Of a stretch of 35,543 bases of DNA, positions 7,599 through 15,491 are shown piece after piece. The DNA comes from B46-G9 sp964581175 (GTDB lineage Bacteria > Desulfobacterota > DSM-4660 > Desulfatiglandales > Desulfatiglandaceae). The notes beneath the pieces were generated by a model. It made no database searches, was not told where the DNA came from, and saw only the letters and a program-made list of their open reading frames with translations. Location: positions 1 through 35,543 of the forward strand of contig CAZONI010000034.1 in the NCBI GenBank assembly GCA_964581175.1. The letters are read 5' to 3'. Both the position numbers and the translations under genes were made by a program. Positions within the stretch are counted from its first letter, which is position 1. Each line of letters starts with the position of its first letter.

Positions 7599-8544
7599 TT
7601 TGCCTCCTTCCTTAATTTGAGAAGCTGTGATCAATGATCCGAGACGGATCGCCTTTCAAACCGCCATGCGATCCGTGACTCGGTTTGGACCTGCTTCCAG
7701 GTGCCTTCTCTCCCTCGAGAAAAAGCGTTCGAGTCCAAATTCTGAAACCGCAAGCAAGATCTTTACCAATTTTCAACAAACCAACAAATATCTTGAAAAA
7801 ACGGTATGTTTATAATGACCCGTCGGAAAAGCTTTGGCTCGATGGTACATATTAATGTGACATGGTGTCAAAAAATACACATGTGGAGGCCTCTCCGGAA
7901 CAGACTCGATTGCGGATTATTTGCGAGTCAGATGTTGTGGATATTTCTTGAAGGCCAATTTCTATTGAGATATGCCAAGCAGATTCTTATGACCGTTGAT
8001 GGAAAGAGCTTCGTTGCTGCTGCAGCCGCATGAAACCAAGACACTGCTCAGAGAGGCATGACGATCCCGTTCTCCCCTCCGAGTAGTTCTCCTTATCGCC
8101 GAAGGCGATATGTGTTTGAGCCTCCAAGCTGCGGAGAATACATATGCGTGTAGGGCGTGCGGGGATCCGGCAAGGTCTAGCCCACCACTACCGTCGACTT
8201 CCGTTTCGCCACAAGGGCCTCTTTCTGGGCTGCTATGCTGTGGCTGGGACGAACACCCCCTGGCGCGCGCTCATGATGTGCACGATATGAAGTCAATATC
8301 AATCACTTTTTTGCAGTACTCCTGTCTGCTAACGATTTTCGACACCGCTGACCGGCGGCTTGAGGCGGATAAACGGCCGGCTCTGCCTGTCAAAGGGAGG
8401 GCCGGTGAAAGATTGAAGCTGTAGATTGCCGGTCATGAAACTTCTTGTAAACGGCCGATGCATTGCTATCTTAATATTTACGCCGGGTTAAAAGTACAAA
8501 GAGCATGCGATACCCGGCGCACGGCTGAATCTGGAGATTTCGAG
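7599..8544. other. Long gene-poor region
   Basis: About 950 nt without a recognisable gene. Short frames occur (for example 7806-8033 and 8110-8424), but they have no ribosome sites, family motifs or codon pattern that I trust. It separates the exported basic protein from the MFS transporter and may contain decayed sequence or the promoter of either gene. Confidence 0.4.
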
Positions 8545-9762
8545 GTGAACAAGAGATTTGCGCAATCCATCGGACTGACCCGGCCTGTTCTGGCACTTTC
8601 CATTGCCCGCATGGCCGATGCGATGGGCAACAGCATTCTTTTCATTATCCTGCCGCTCTATGTGGCAAAAATCCCGACGGAATATCTGCATTTCCCCTTG
8701 CCGGTTCTCGTTGGTATTTTGCTCTCACTGTACGGCCTGGTGAATTCAGTCCTGCAACCCTTTATGGGGGCATTGAGCGACCACATGGGCCGGCGCAAGG
8801 TCCTCATTCTGATCGGTCTCGGATTGATGTGTACAGGAACCATCGGATTTGTTCCTGCAAACAATTTTCTGGAACTGGTGTTCCTCCGCATGCTCCAGGG
8901 TGTCGGCGTCGCGATAACCATCCCAGCCTCCCTGGCCATTATGGTGGCAGTCACCGAGCGGAAAACCCGAGGCGGGGCCATGGGCATTTACAGCACAATG
9001 CGAGTCATCGGGTTTACCATTGGGCCGTTATTAGGTGGATTTCTGAAGGTCGCCTGGGGGTTCAATGTCGCGTTTTCTGTCGGAGCAGGTTTTATTGCTG
9101 CGGCAATGGTTTTGGTCTATTTCTGGGTCGACGAGGTGAAAATGCCGCCCAAAGCTCTTCCTGCCAGGCCCTTCAAGATTCTGGACAGAGAGTTGATGCA
9201 TCCGGGAATTCTCAGCGCCGCAGCCGCAACTTTTATCATGGCCATTGCCTTTTCATTGGTCGCCACTTTGGAAAATGAATTCAACGCGCGTTTGAACATC
9301 AGCGCCCTCGGTTTCAGCATTGCATTCAGTTCCCTGATGGCTGGCCGGGTACTGTGTCAGGTCCCTCTGGGGCACCTTTCCGATTCAGTGGGCAGGAGGC
9401 CCATCATTATCCTGGCACTGCTTTTCATCGCCCCGGTCACCGGGCTGCTGGGGGAGGTCACCACCCTCTGGCAGTTTATTCTCCTGCGGGTCTTGCAGGG
9501 CATAGCGACCGCGGGCATTGCGGCGCCGGCGTTTGCAGTTGCAGCGGACCTTGCACAGGTGGGGGGCGAAGGCCGGCAGATGAGTTTCATCACCCTGGGG
9601 TTCGGCCTTGGGCTGGCGCTGGGCCCGATGATCGCCGGTGCTCTCGCAATCGTGTTTTTCGATCTGCCGTTTCTGACGGGCGGGGTCATGGCGATCGCGG
9701 GCGCCTGGATCGTTTACCGCTATATGCCCGAAACCGTTCAAAGAGGAAGGAATATTGATTAG
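8545..9762 (+). CDS. MFS transporter (drug:H+ antiporter-like)
   Basis: A 405-residue major facilitator with about 12 transmembrane helices. The loop 2-3 signature GALSDHMGRRKVLI appears in the N-terminal half and its counterpart GHLSDSVGRRPIIIL in the C-terminal half, confirming the internal duplication. Motif-C-like glycines (GFTIGPLLGGFL) suggest an exporter of the DHA1 type. GTG 8545 with GGAG eight nt upstream is the likeliest start; the frame opens at ATG 8458, but that extension looks non-membrane and lacks a ribosome site. It converges with the kinase-like gene 27 nt downstream. The substrate is unknown. Confidence 0.9.
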   Translation: MNKRFAQSIGLTRPVLALSIARMADAMGNSILFIILPLYVAKIPTEYLHFPLPVLVGILLSLYGLVNSVLQPFMGALSDHMGRRKVLILIGLGLMCTGTIGFVPANNFLELVFLRMLQGVGVAITIPASLAIMVAVTERKTRGGAMGIYSTMRVIGFTIGPLLGGFLKVAWGFNVAFSVGAGFIAAAMVLVYFWVDEVKMPPKALPARPFKILDRELMHPGILSAAAATFIMAIAFSLVATLENEFNARLNISALGFSIAFSSLMAGRVLCQVPLGHLSDSVGRRPIIILALLFIAPVTGLLGEVTTLWQFILLRVLQGIATAGIAAPAFAVAADLAQVGGEGRQMSFITLGFGLGLALGPMIAGALAIVFFDLPFLTGGVMAIAGAWIVYRYMPETVQRGRNID

Positions 9763-9789
9763 GCCCACGCCAGATGGAGACCCGGAGAT

Positions 9790-10770
9790 TTACTTTATGA
9801 GTGTTGCGGCGCGGGCAATGTCCGCCGCCAGTTCCTTTGCATCTCGGTACACGGCCCCGGTGCCCTGGGAGAATCTCAAGAGGATCTGGTTCAGCTCATG
9901 GTGCAGGTGAGGGTAGACCATTTTCAGGTTGGCCAGCTGGCTCGGGAACACGCTCTGCATATCCTCCGCACGAAGCCGTTCGGCAATTTCGGGATGGTGG
10001 AGCCTGATGTCGCTCAAAATCAGGTATCCTTTTCCCACTACATAGGCAAGCAGGGTTCCCATTTCAAGGATATCCCGTTCGAAGACGTGCTCTCTTTCCT
10101 TGAAATCGTAATCAAAATCAATCCATCGGTACCTGCCCGTTCCCGTTTCCACGAAGATGTGATCAGGAGTAATGTCTCCATGAATTTCGCCCATGCGGTG
10201 CAGGTCTCCAAGGGCGTCACAGGCCGCCCCCAGGTGCTGTAGAATATCGGACAGATGTTCCTGATAGTATTTTACATGCGCCACGGGAAGAGATTGAATG
10301 GTGTTATCCAGGCTCTTACCCGCAATGCGATCCAGAACCCTGACGACATTCCCTCCCGAGTCCACTGCGGAAAATCCCTGCATGAACCCTAGGTGCCCCT
10401 TCACCTTTTCGAGGATCCGGGCCTCCTTCTCCGGATTACGCAGGCACGTGAACTTCAGCCCCTCAATGGTGCATGAAAATTCTTCCAGAAAAGTAAGTTT
10501 GATGATCTTGCGCTCCCCGGTGACAAGATCGATGCAGCTTTTCACCCAGGGTTTGGGTTCCCCTTCCAGTCCGAATTTCTTTTCCGACTCTGTTCCCCGT
10601 ACCAGATACCCGACGTCATTCAGGAGAATTACATCGCCGTATTCCACTCCGTAGAAATCGGTCGTATCTTCGAGAACCCTGTGGACCTTGCAGGAAGAAA
10701 GATTCGAAATGTATTGTTCGCTGATCCGGCACCAGTCCTGTGCCGCCTCCGGTGGCTGGCCGTTAGTCAC
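9790..10770 (-). CDS. Protein-kinase-fold (APH/RIO-like) protein with altered catalytic motifs
   Basis: A 326-residue soluble protein. Kinase-fold elements appear in order: a lysine in GERKIIKL (Lys91), a helix-C glutamate in PEKEARILEKV (Glu116), the catalytic loop HGDITPDHIFV (Asp199), and the metal-binding motif IDFDYD (Asp218) in place of DFG. The position normally held by Asn in HGDxxxxN is His204. The N-terminal 80 residues have no recognised domain. The start is GTG 10770, with only a weak ribosome site. The enzyme could phosphorylate a protein or small molecule, or could be a low-activity relative. Its neighbours give no clear clue. Confidence 0.75.
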   Translation of the reverse strand: MTNGQPPEAAQDWCRISEQYISNLSSCKVHRVLEDTTDFYGVEYGDVILLNDVGYLVRGTESEKKFGLEGEPKPWVKSCIDLVTGERKIIKLTFLEEFSCTIEGLKFTCLRNPEKEARILEKVKGHLGFMQGFSAVDSGGNVVRVLDRIAGKSLDNTIQSLPVAHVKYYQEHLSDILQHLGAACDALGDLHRMGEIHGDITPDHIFVETGTGRYRWIDFDYDFKEREHVFERDILEMGTLLAYVVGKGYLILSDIRLHHPEIAERLRAEDMQSVFPSQLANLKMVYPHLHHELNQILLRFSQGTGAVYRDAKELAADIARAATLIK

Positions 10771-10915
10771 CTCTCTACACCCCGTAAGTCGATCACGGTT
10801 TCATCTTCCCTGAACAGCCGCATCTCCGATCTCTTGCTTGAGTTCTTGCTCGAAAAATGATCCGTCCGGTCGCGGAATCAAGGGGGAATTGCAAGCCTGT
10901 GGGCGCGGCGGCCCT

Positions 10916-11491
10916 CTACGAGTGAATTTCATTCAGCAGCCAGGCCATGTTCCTGCCAAGATTTTCCATGATCCTGATGCCCTCGACATCCTCCTTGACG
11001 TCCCCTTTGTCACGTCCCACGCCTACGTTCCAGTACGTCGAACCGACAATGAACATCTGGCTGTATTGAAACAGGTGATTGAGTGTGTCAAAGGTCCGTA
11101 TTGCGCCTGCCCGGCGCATCGCGGCGACAGCCGCTCCTACCTTGTGCGTAAAGAGTCCCCCATTCGCGGCGGAAACAAATCCGCATCGTTCGATGAGCGC
11201 CTTGATCGTCGCAGTTGCATCGGCATAGTACACCGGGGAACCCAGAACAATCCCATCGGCTTTTATCATTTTTCCGAGGTATTCATTCAGCTTATCTGAA
11301 TCCACAGAGCATTTTTTGTTCTTGTTATCAAAGCACTTGCGACATGCAATGCACCCCTGGAGCGGGCTCCCGGCCATTTGGATGAGTTCGGTTTCAATCC
11401 CTTCTTTTTCGAGTTCCGCCAGGACGACGCCCAGCAAGATGGCCGTGTTCCCGTCTTTCCGGCTGCTTCCGTTAAACGCCACTACTTTCAT
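10916..11491 (-). CDS. Iron-sulfur flavoprotein (Isf-type NADPH-dependent FMN reductase family)
   Basis: A 191-residue flavodoxin-fold protein. The N-terminal FMN phosphate loop reads FNGSSRKDGNT. It is followed by CIACRKCFDNKNKKC at about residues 47-61, a Cx2Cx2Cx7C array matching the compact [4Fe-4S] motif of Isf proteins. SPVYYADATATIKALIER, further on, is the second flavin loop. ATG 11491 is preferred because AGGGGA lies just upstream; a longer frame starts 39 nt earlier. Isf proteins of anaerobes move electrons between ferredoxin and acceptors such as O2, H2O2 or quinones. It lies with a membrane protein, a PhzF-like and a DUF6125 gene on the same strand. Confidence 0.88.
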   Translation of the reverse strand: MKVVAFNGSSRKDGNTAILLGVVLAELEKEGIETELIQMAGSPLQGCIACRKCFDNKNKKCSVDSDKLNEYLGKMIKADGIVLGSPVYYADATATIKALIERCGFVSAANGGLFTHKVGAAVAAMRRAGAIRTFDTLNHLFQYSQMFIVGSTYWNVGVGRDKGDVKEDVEGIRIMENLGRNMAWLLNEIHS

Positions 11492-11595
11492 GGTTTCTTT
11501 CCCCTTTCTGAACTGAGTTTCTTCTTCCATAATTGGAATAATGTGTATTAGTTTTGGTCAAACCCTCCACCTCCGGTTGGGAATCCGGTGGGTCC

Positions 11596-12033
11596 TTACC
11601 TGATGATAAGCCACACGCCCAGGATAAGGATGCACATGCCCAGCAGGCGGCTTAATTCCACGGGGCGCACTGTTGCCCCGAACAGGCCGAAATGATCCAG
11701 GAGAGCGGCCACAATGAACTGGGCGGCGACCAGGATTGTGAAGGCCTTCGAAAGTCCCAGCCGAGGCACGGTATAGCCGATCGTTCCAACAATCACCAGG
11801 CCCAAAAAGCCCGCGCTCAAAGAATACCAGGGGACATGGCGCCATGCCTTCAGGTTGCCTCCGCCTGCGGCCAGCATGATAACCGCCGCCAGAAGCCCTC
11901 CGCTCCCATAGGTGATGAACACGCTCTCTCTGGTGCCCATGACCTTGTCCATCAACCCCATGAGCTGACCTTGAAGCGCAACTGCCGCCCCTCCGATTAC
12001 CGCGAGGATTACCAGACCCACAGAATCATTCAT
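11596..12033 (-). CDS. YdcZ/DUF606-type DMT-superfamily membrane protein
   Basis: About 145 residues, nearly all hydrophobic, with five predicted helices. The GGAAVALQGQLMGLM start and the LLGMCILILGVWLIIR end are typical of the small YdcZ (DUF606) branch of the drug/metabolite transporter superfamily. The second ATG (12033) is preferred over 12039 because AGGGA lies 7 nt before it. It is flanked by Isf (104 nt) and PhzF-like (92 nt) genes on the same strand. Such half-size proteins usually act as dimers; no substrate can be inferred. Confidence 0.82.
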   Translation of the reverse strand: MNDSVGLVILAVIGGAAVALQGQLMGLMDKVMGTRESVFITYGSGGLLAAVIMLAAGGGNLKAWRHVPWYSLSAGFLGLVIVGTIGYTVPRLGLSKAFTILVAAQFIVAALLDHFGLFGATVRPVELSRLLGMCILILGVWLIIR

Positions 12034-12125
12034 CTTCATTTCCCTGAGAAATCTTTATCCAATTCTCGGCCAGAGCTTATCTCAATTCAACCGAGTGCCT
12101 TCATGCCTTGGAATTCCCGTGGCCG

Positions 12126-12908
12126 TCATCCAGTGTAGATATACCCTTCGAGGTAGATCACCGCCCTGCCTGCAATGGAGACCCTGCCCCCCATATCCCC
12201 GCAGAAGAGCTCGCCGCCGCGCTGGGAGACCTGATGCGCGACGAGTTCTTTTTTCCCCAATCGGGAAGACCAGTAGGGAACCAGGGTGCAATGGGCGGAG
12301 CCGGTAACCGGGTCCTCCGGGATCCCAACACGAGGCGCAAAAAACCTGGACACGAAATCCACTTCCTGTCCCCTCGCAGACACGATGATGCCTAAGCAGT
12401 CCACTGCTGTCAACTCGGCGAAGTCCGGTTGCAGCTTCTTCACTTCCTCCTCGCTGGCTAAAATCACCAGATAGTCCCGTGACTTGTATACCTCCTCAAA
12501 GTCGCATCTGAGGCCTTTTTTCAAGGCGGCAGGGGCTGATGCCGGTTCGCCTTTGCGGGAAGGGAAATCCATGACCAGCAGGTCATCCCGCTCTCGCACC
12601 GTCAGGATCCCGCTCCGCGTGAAAAATCGGATAACGGAACCGCCGCGTTTCAGAACGCTGGAAACGATGTAACCACTCGCAAGTGTGGCATGGCCGCACA
12701 AGTCCACCTCCGTCCTTGGGGTAAACCAGCGCAGTTCCCAGCCTTCTTCCTTCTCCACGATAAAGGCGGTTTCCGACAGGTTGTTTTCCGCAGCGACATT
12801 CTGCAGTGTTCCGTTGTCAAGCCAGGTCTCCAGAGGGCATACACCGGCAGGATTTCCCGCAAAGACTCTGTTCGTAAATGCATCAACCTGATAATAGGGG
12901 ATCTTCAT
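12126..12908 (-). CDS. PhzF-family isomerase/epimerase
   Basis: A 260-residue protein with the two-domain, diaminopimelate-epimerase-like fold. Family landmarks are YYQVDAFTNRVFAGNPAGV at the N-terminus, NLSETAFI with the catalytic glutamate (Glu46), DLCGHATLA at about residue 69, and EDPVTGSAHC in the second domain. Residues in PhzF enzymes that shuttle a proton are thus present. It does not lie in a phenazine cluster; most homologues of this kind have unknown substrates. It starts 64 nt downstream of the DUF6125 gene stop and could be co-transcribed with it. Confidence 0.92.
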   Translation of the reverse strand: MKIPYYQVDAFTNRVFAGNPAGVCPLETWLDNGTLQNVAAENNLSETAFIVEKEEGWELRWFTPRTEVDLCGHATLASGYIVSSVLKRGGSVIRFFTRSGILTVRERDDLLVMDFPSRKGEPASAPAALKKGLRCDFEEVYKSRDYLVILASEEEVKKLQPDFAELTAVDCLGIIVSARGQEVDFVSRFFAPRVGIPEDPVTGSAHCTLVPYWSSRLGKKELVAHQVSQRGGELFCGDMGGRVSIAGRAVIYLEGYIYTG

Positions 12909-12972
12909 GTCGTTCTCCTAAGCACACGTTTTCGAAACAGACCGTTTCATCCAATACAGGTCTGATCACGCC

Positions 12973-13521
12973 TCAACCGGAAACTCGACCTTCTCCACGG
13001 AGCGAGATGCTGATGTCGCCCGAACAGGATCCTGTTTCGTGCATGATGCACCTCTCGAGCCTGGGATTGATTTCATACGTGATCCCCAGAGACTCAAGCC
13101 AGCACTCGATCCTGTACATGACTCCGCAGCGGTACTCGTCGATCATTCCCATGCGCTTCATACCCTTGTAGGCGAAGCATTCCCAGTCTTCCCATTCCCA
13201 GCGCAGAAGACCTCTTGAGGGTGAAGTCAAGTGAAATCTCTCAAAGACCGAATCGGGCAGGATCAATTCCAATGCCTCCAGAAGGAATACTTTGAGGCCA
13301 TCAAATGTATCCATCTCCTGTTTATCCATTGCCAGGGCACTCCTGGCCCTCGCCATCTCGATGGGGGCCAGCGATCTTATGGCGGCTTTGTTCAAGGCGT
13401 TCGCTTTCTCAGCGCCCAATTCACGGCAGGAGTGATAAAACCACATACCGTCATGGGTGAGCCATCCCTTGCCCAGCAGGTCCCTCACCTTGTTTTTTTC
13501 GATTCTGTCCAATACCCCCAT
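12973..13521 (-). CDS. DUF6125-like protein
   Basis: A 182-residue soluble protein. The opening MGVLDRIEKNKVRDLLGK, then GWLTHDGMWFYHSCRELG and NKAAIRSLAPIEM, is a pattern I associate with DUF6125 proteins of anaerobic bacteria. The C-terminal third has conserved-looking cysteines and histidine (RCGVMYRIECW, RCIMHETGSCSGD) that could bind a metal or cofactor. It is the first of four same-strand genes (DUF6125, PhzF-like, YdcZ-type, Isf). The function is unknown. Confidence 0.75.
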   Translation of the reverse strand: MGVLDRIEKNKVRDLLGKGWLTHDGMWFYHSCRELGAEKANALNKAAIRSLAPIEMARARSALAMDKQEMDTFDGLKVFLLEALELILPDSVFERFHLTSPSRGLLRWEWEDWECFAYKGMKRMGMIDEYRCGVMYRIECWLESLGITYEINPRLERCIMHETGSCSGDISISLRGEGRVSG

Positions 13522-13804
13522 GTCCGCTACCCGTTACCCGTTCATTGTTCATCCATCCGGAATGCACGAGGATCTCACCGTGCCGGCCTTCAAGACCCGA
13601 CGACGAAGTATTCGCATCGGCGGAGTCTATTATTTTCCTATATCACATTTTCGAAGAAATAGTGCAACCATCTGCATCCATGGGATAAGGTGGAAATCCC
13701 GGGGGCCTTTTACTTAAGTATTGACAAAAGCCCAAACCTCTGATTCTTTTTTATATGGCGTGAACGGCAAGAGCGTCTGAATTGGAAATCGCATATCATC
13801 CAGC

Positions 13805-13837
13805 CCTGCGGGGGAATGGACCTCCGCAGGCATTTTT
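13805..13837 (+). terminator. Terminator-like hairpin in the leader of the modF-like gene
   Basis: A 10-bp GC-rich stem (13805-13814 with 13821-13830, one G-T pair) with a 6-nt loop is followed by a T run at 13833-13837. It ends only 25 nt before the start of the double ABC ATPase. A TTGACA element lies at 13721-13726, but no good -10 was found at the right spacing. It may be a transcription attenuator in a cofactor- or molybdate-responsive leader, or simply the terminator of an unseen upstream transcript. The rest of 13522-13804 holds nothing I recognise. Confidence 0.5.
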
Positions 13838-13861
13838 CACTGGCGTCTGAGGTATGTACTT

Positions 13862-15454
13862 GTGAATTTTTTGCAACAGGCTATGGGAAATCCGTTTATC
13901 ACCCTTGATGACGTCACCCTGCGGGTGAGCGACACACCGGTGTTTGAAAGAACGAGTTGGGCGCTGAAATCCTCACAGCACTGGGCAGTTATAGGACCGA
14001 ACGGGTCCGGCAAGTCTCTCCTGGCGGATGCAATCTGTCGCAGAGTCCCTCTCGTGCGTGGGCAAGTCCGGTTCTTTTTTGATGGAGCCGGGGAAGCTGC
14101 TCGATCTTATCTGAAGCCGGGAGAAATCTTGAGGATTTCCGCCAAAGCGCGTCGGCAATTATTGCAGCGGTATGCCGGGTACCATCAAGCGCGCTGGCAG
14201 AGTATCGAAGGCGAAGATGCGCCGACCGTGGCAGAATTGCTGAGCGAAGAGGGGATCAAGCAGCACTTGTCCCAGGAAGCCGCACCGGATTGGATGAGTG
14301 AAGAAACCTACAGTCGGAAAAGAGCGAATGCAGTCGAATTATTGGGGATTTCCCACCTTCTGGATCGCAAAATCATCCATGTATCGAACGGAGAAGCCAG
14401 CAAGGTTCTGATCGCTCGCGCGCTGATGCAAGCGCCGAAACTGCTGATCTTTGATGATCCTTTCAGCGGGCTGGATACTGCTTCCCGCGGTATGCTGCGG
14501 AATATCGTTGAACAATTGTTGGCTACGGGAAATTTCCAGGTATTACTGATCACTTCCAGGGGTGATGAAATTCCGGAGGGCATGACGCACCTCCTTTGTG
14601 TACATGATAATCGCATCATTGCCCAAGGCCCAAAAAAAACAATTCTGCGGACACCGTTCGTACGGCAGTTCCTGGCTGCTCGGAAACAAACCCCGGCGAG
14701 CGATCACCTGCGGTTCCCTGAAAATTCTGAAAAATCAGCCGGCGAATATGCAACGCTGGTCGAGATGGAAAATACATCGGTCACCTACAACGGGACGCCC
14801 GTATTGCGCAACGTCAACTGGAAGATGAAACAGGGTGAACACTGGGCGGTAGTGGGGCACAACGGCGCCGGAAAGACAACCTTGTTGAGCCTGATTCTGG
14901 GGGACAATCCGCAGGTGTACGCCAATCAGATTACCCTATTCGACAAAAAGCGAGGTTCAGGAGAAAGCATCTGGGAGATAAAACGCCGTATCGGATGCGT
15001 GTCGCCGGAATTGCAACTGTACTATGACCGGAATATCACCTGCCGCCAGGTAGTCTGTTCCGGTTTTTTCGATTCAGTGGGATTGTATCGGACTTGCTCC
15101 CGGGAGCAGGAGCAGCTTGCGGATCGCTGGCTGCTTGCTCTTGAGATCGAAAAGCTGGCAGAACGTCCGCTTCGTTCACTATCCGCCGGAGAAAAGCGAA
15201 TGGTACTTCTGGCGCGCGCGCTGGTGAAAAATCCGACCCTGCTTGTGCTCGACGAACCATGCCAGGGGTTAGACGCCGAACATCGCCTTCATATCATCAA
15301 ATTGCTGGATCAGCTCTGCCGGCAAACACCGGTCAGCAGCATCTTCGTCACGCACCGTTTCAAGGAAATGCCCAAGGCCGTCACGCACGTATTGCGGTTG
15401 GAACAGGGGCAAGTTGCAGAATCCGGCAAACGGAAAGACGTATTCGGATGGTGA
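13862..15454 (+). CDS. modF: ModF-like tandem ABC ATPase
   Basis: A 530-residue soluble protein with two ABC domains. Domain 1 has Walker A GPNGSGKS (about residue 47), signature VSNGE and Walker B LLIFDDPFSGLD, where Asp replaces the catalytic Glu. Domain 2 has GHNGAGKT (about 333), signature LSAGE and canonical LLVLDEPCQGLD. Domain 2 also carries RGSGESIWEIKRRIGCVSP and CSGFFDSVGLYRTCS, closely matching E. coli ModF (RGSGETIWDIKKHIGYVS, LSGYFDSIGIY). ModF is tied to molybdate metabolism, which fits the two molybdenum hydroxylases in this window. GTG 13862 is uncertain; ATG 13883 is the alternative. The hairpin at 13805-13837 lies in its leader. Confidence 0.8.
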   Translation: MNFLQQAMGNPFITLDDVTLRVSDTPVFERTSWALKSSQHWAVIGPNGSGKSLLADAICRRVPLVRGQVRFFFDGAGEAARSYLKPGEILRISAKARRQLLQRYAGYHQARWQSIEGEDAPTVAELLSEEGIKQHLSQEAAPDWMSEETYSRKRANAVELLGISHLLDRKIIHVSNGEASKVLIARALMQAPKLLIFDDPFSGLDTASRGMLRNIVEQLLATGNFQVLLITSRGDEIPEGMTHLLCVHDNRIIAQGPKKTILRTPFVRQFLAARKQTPASDHLRFPENSEKSAGEYATLVEMENTSVTYNGTPVLRNVNWKMKQGEHWAVVGHNGAGKTTLLSLILGDNPQVYANQITLFDKKRGSGESIWEIKRRIGCVSPELQLYYDRNITCRQVVCSGFFDSVGLYRTCSREQEQLADRWLLALEIEKLAERPLRSLSAGEKRMVLLARALVKNPTLLVLDEPCQGLDAEHRLHIIKLLDQLCRQTPVSSIFVTHRFKEMPKAVTHVLRLEQGQVAESGKRKDVFGW

Positions 15455-15491
15455 GTCCAACAGCCGGGAAAAATTCCGGAGAGGAGGAACG

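Noticed and set aside
6978..7637. Long plus-strand open frame opposite the exported basic protein
   Set aside because: It is a mirror of the compositional bias of the minus-strand gene, which has a signal peptide and a strong ribosome site.
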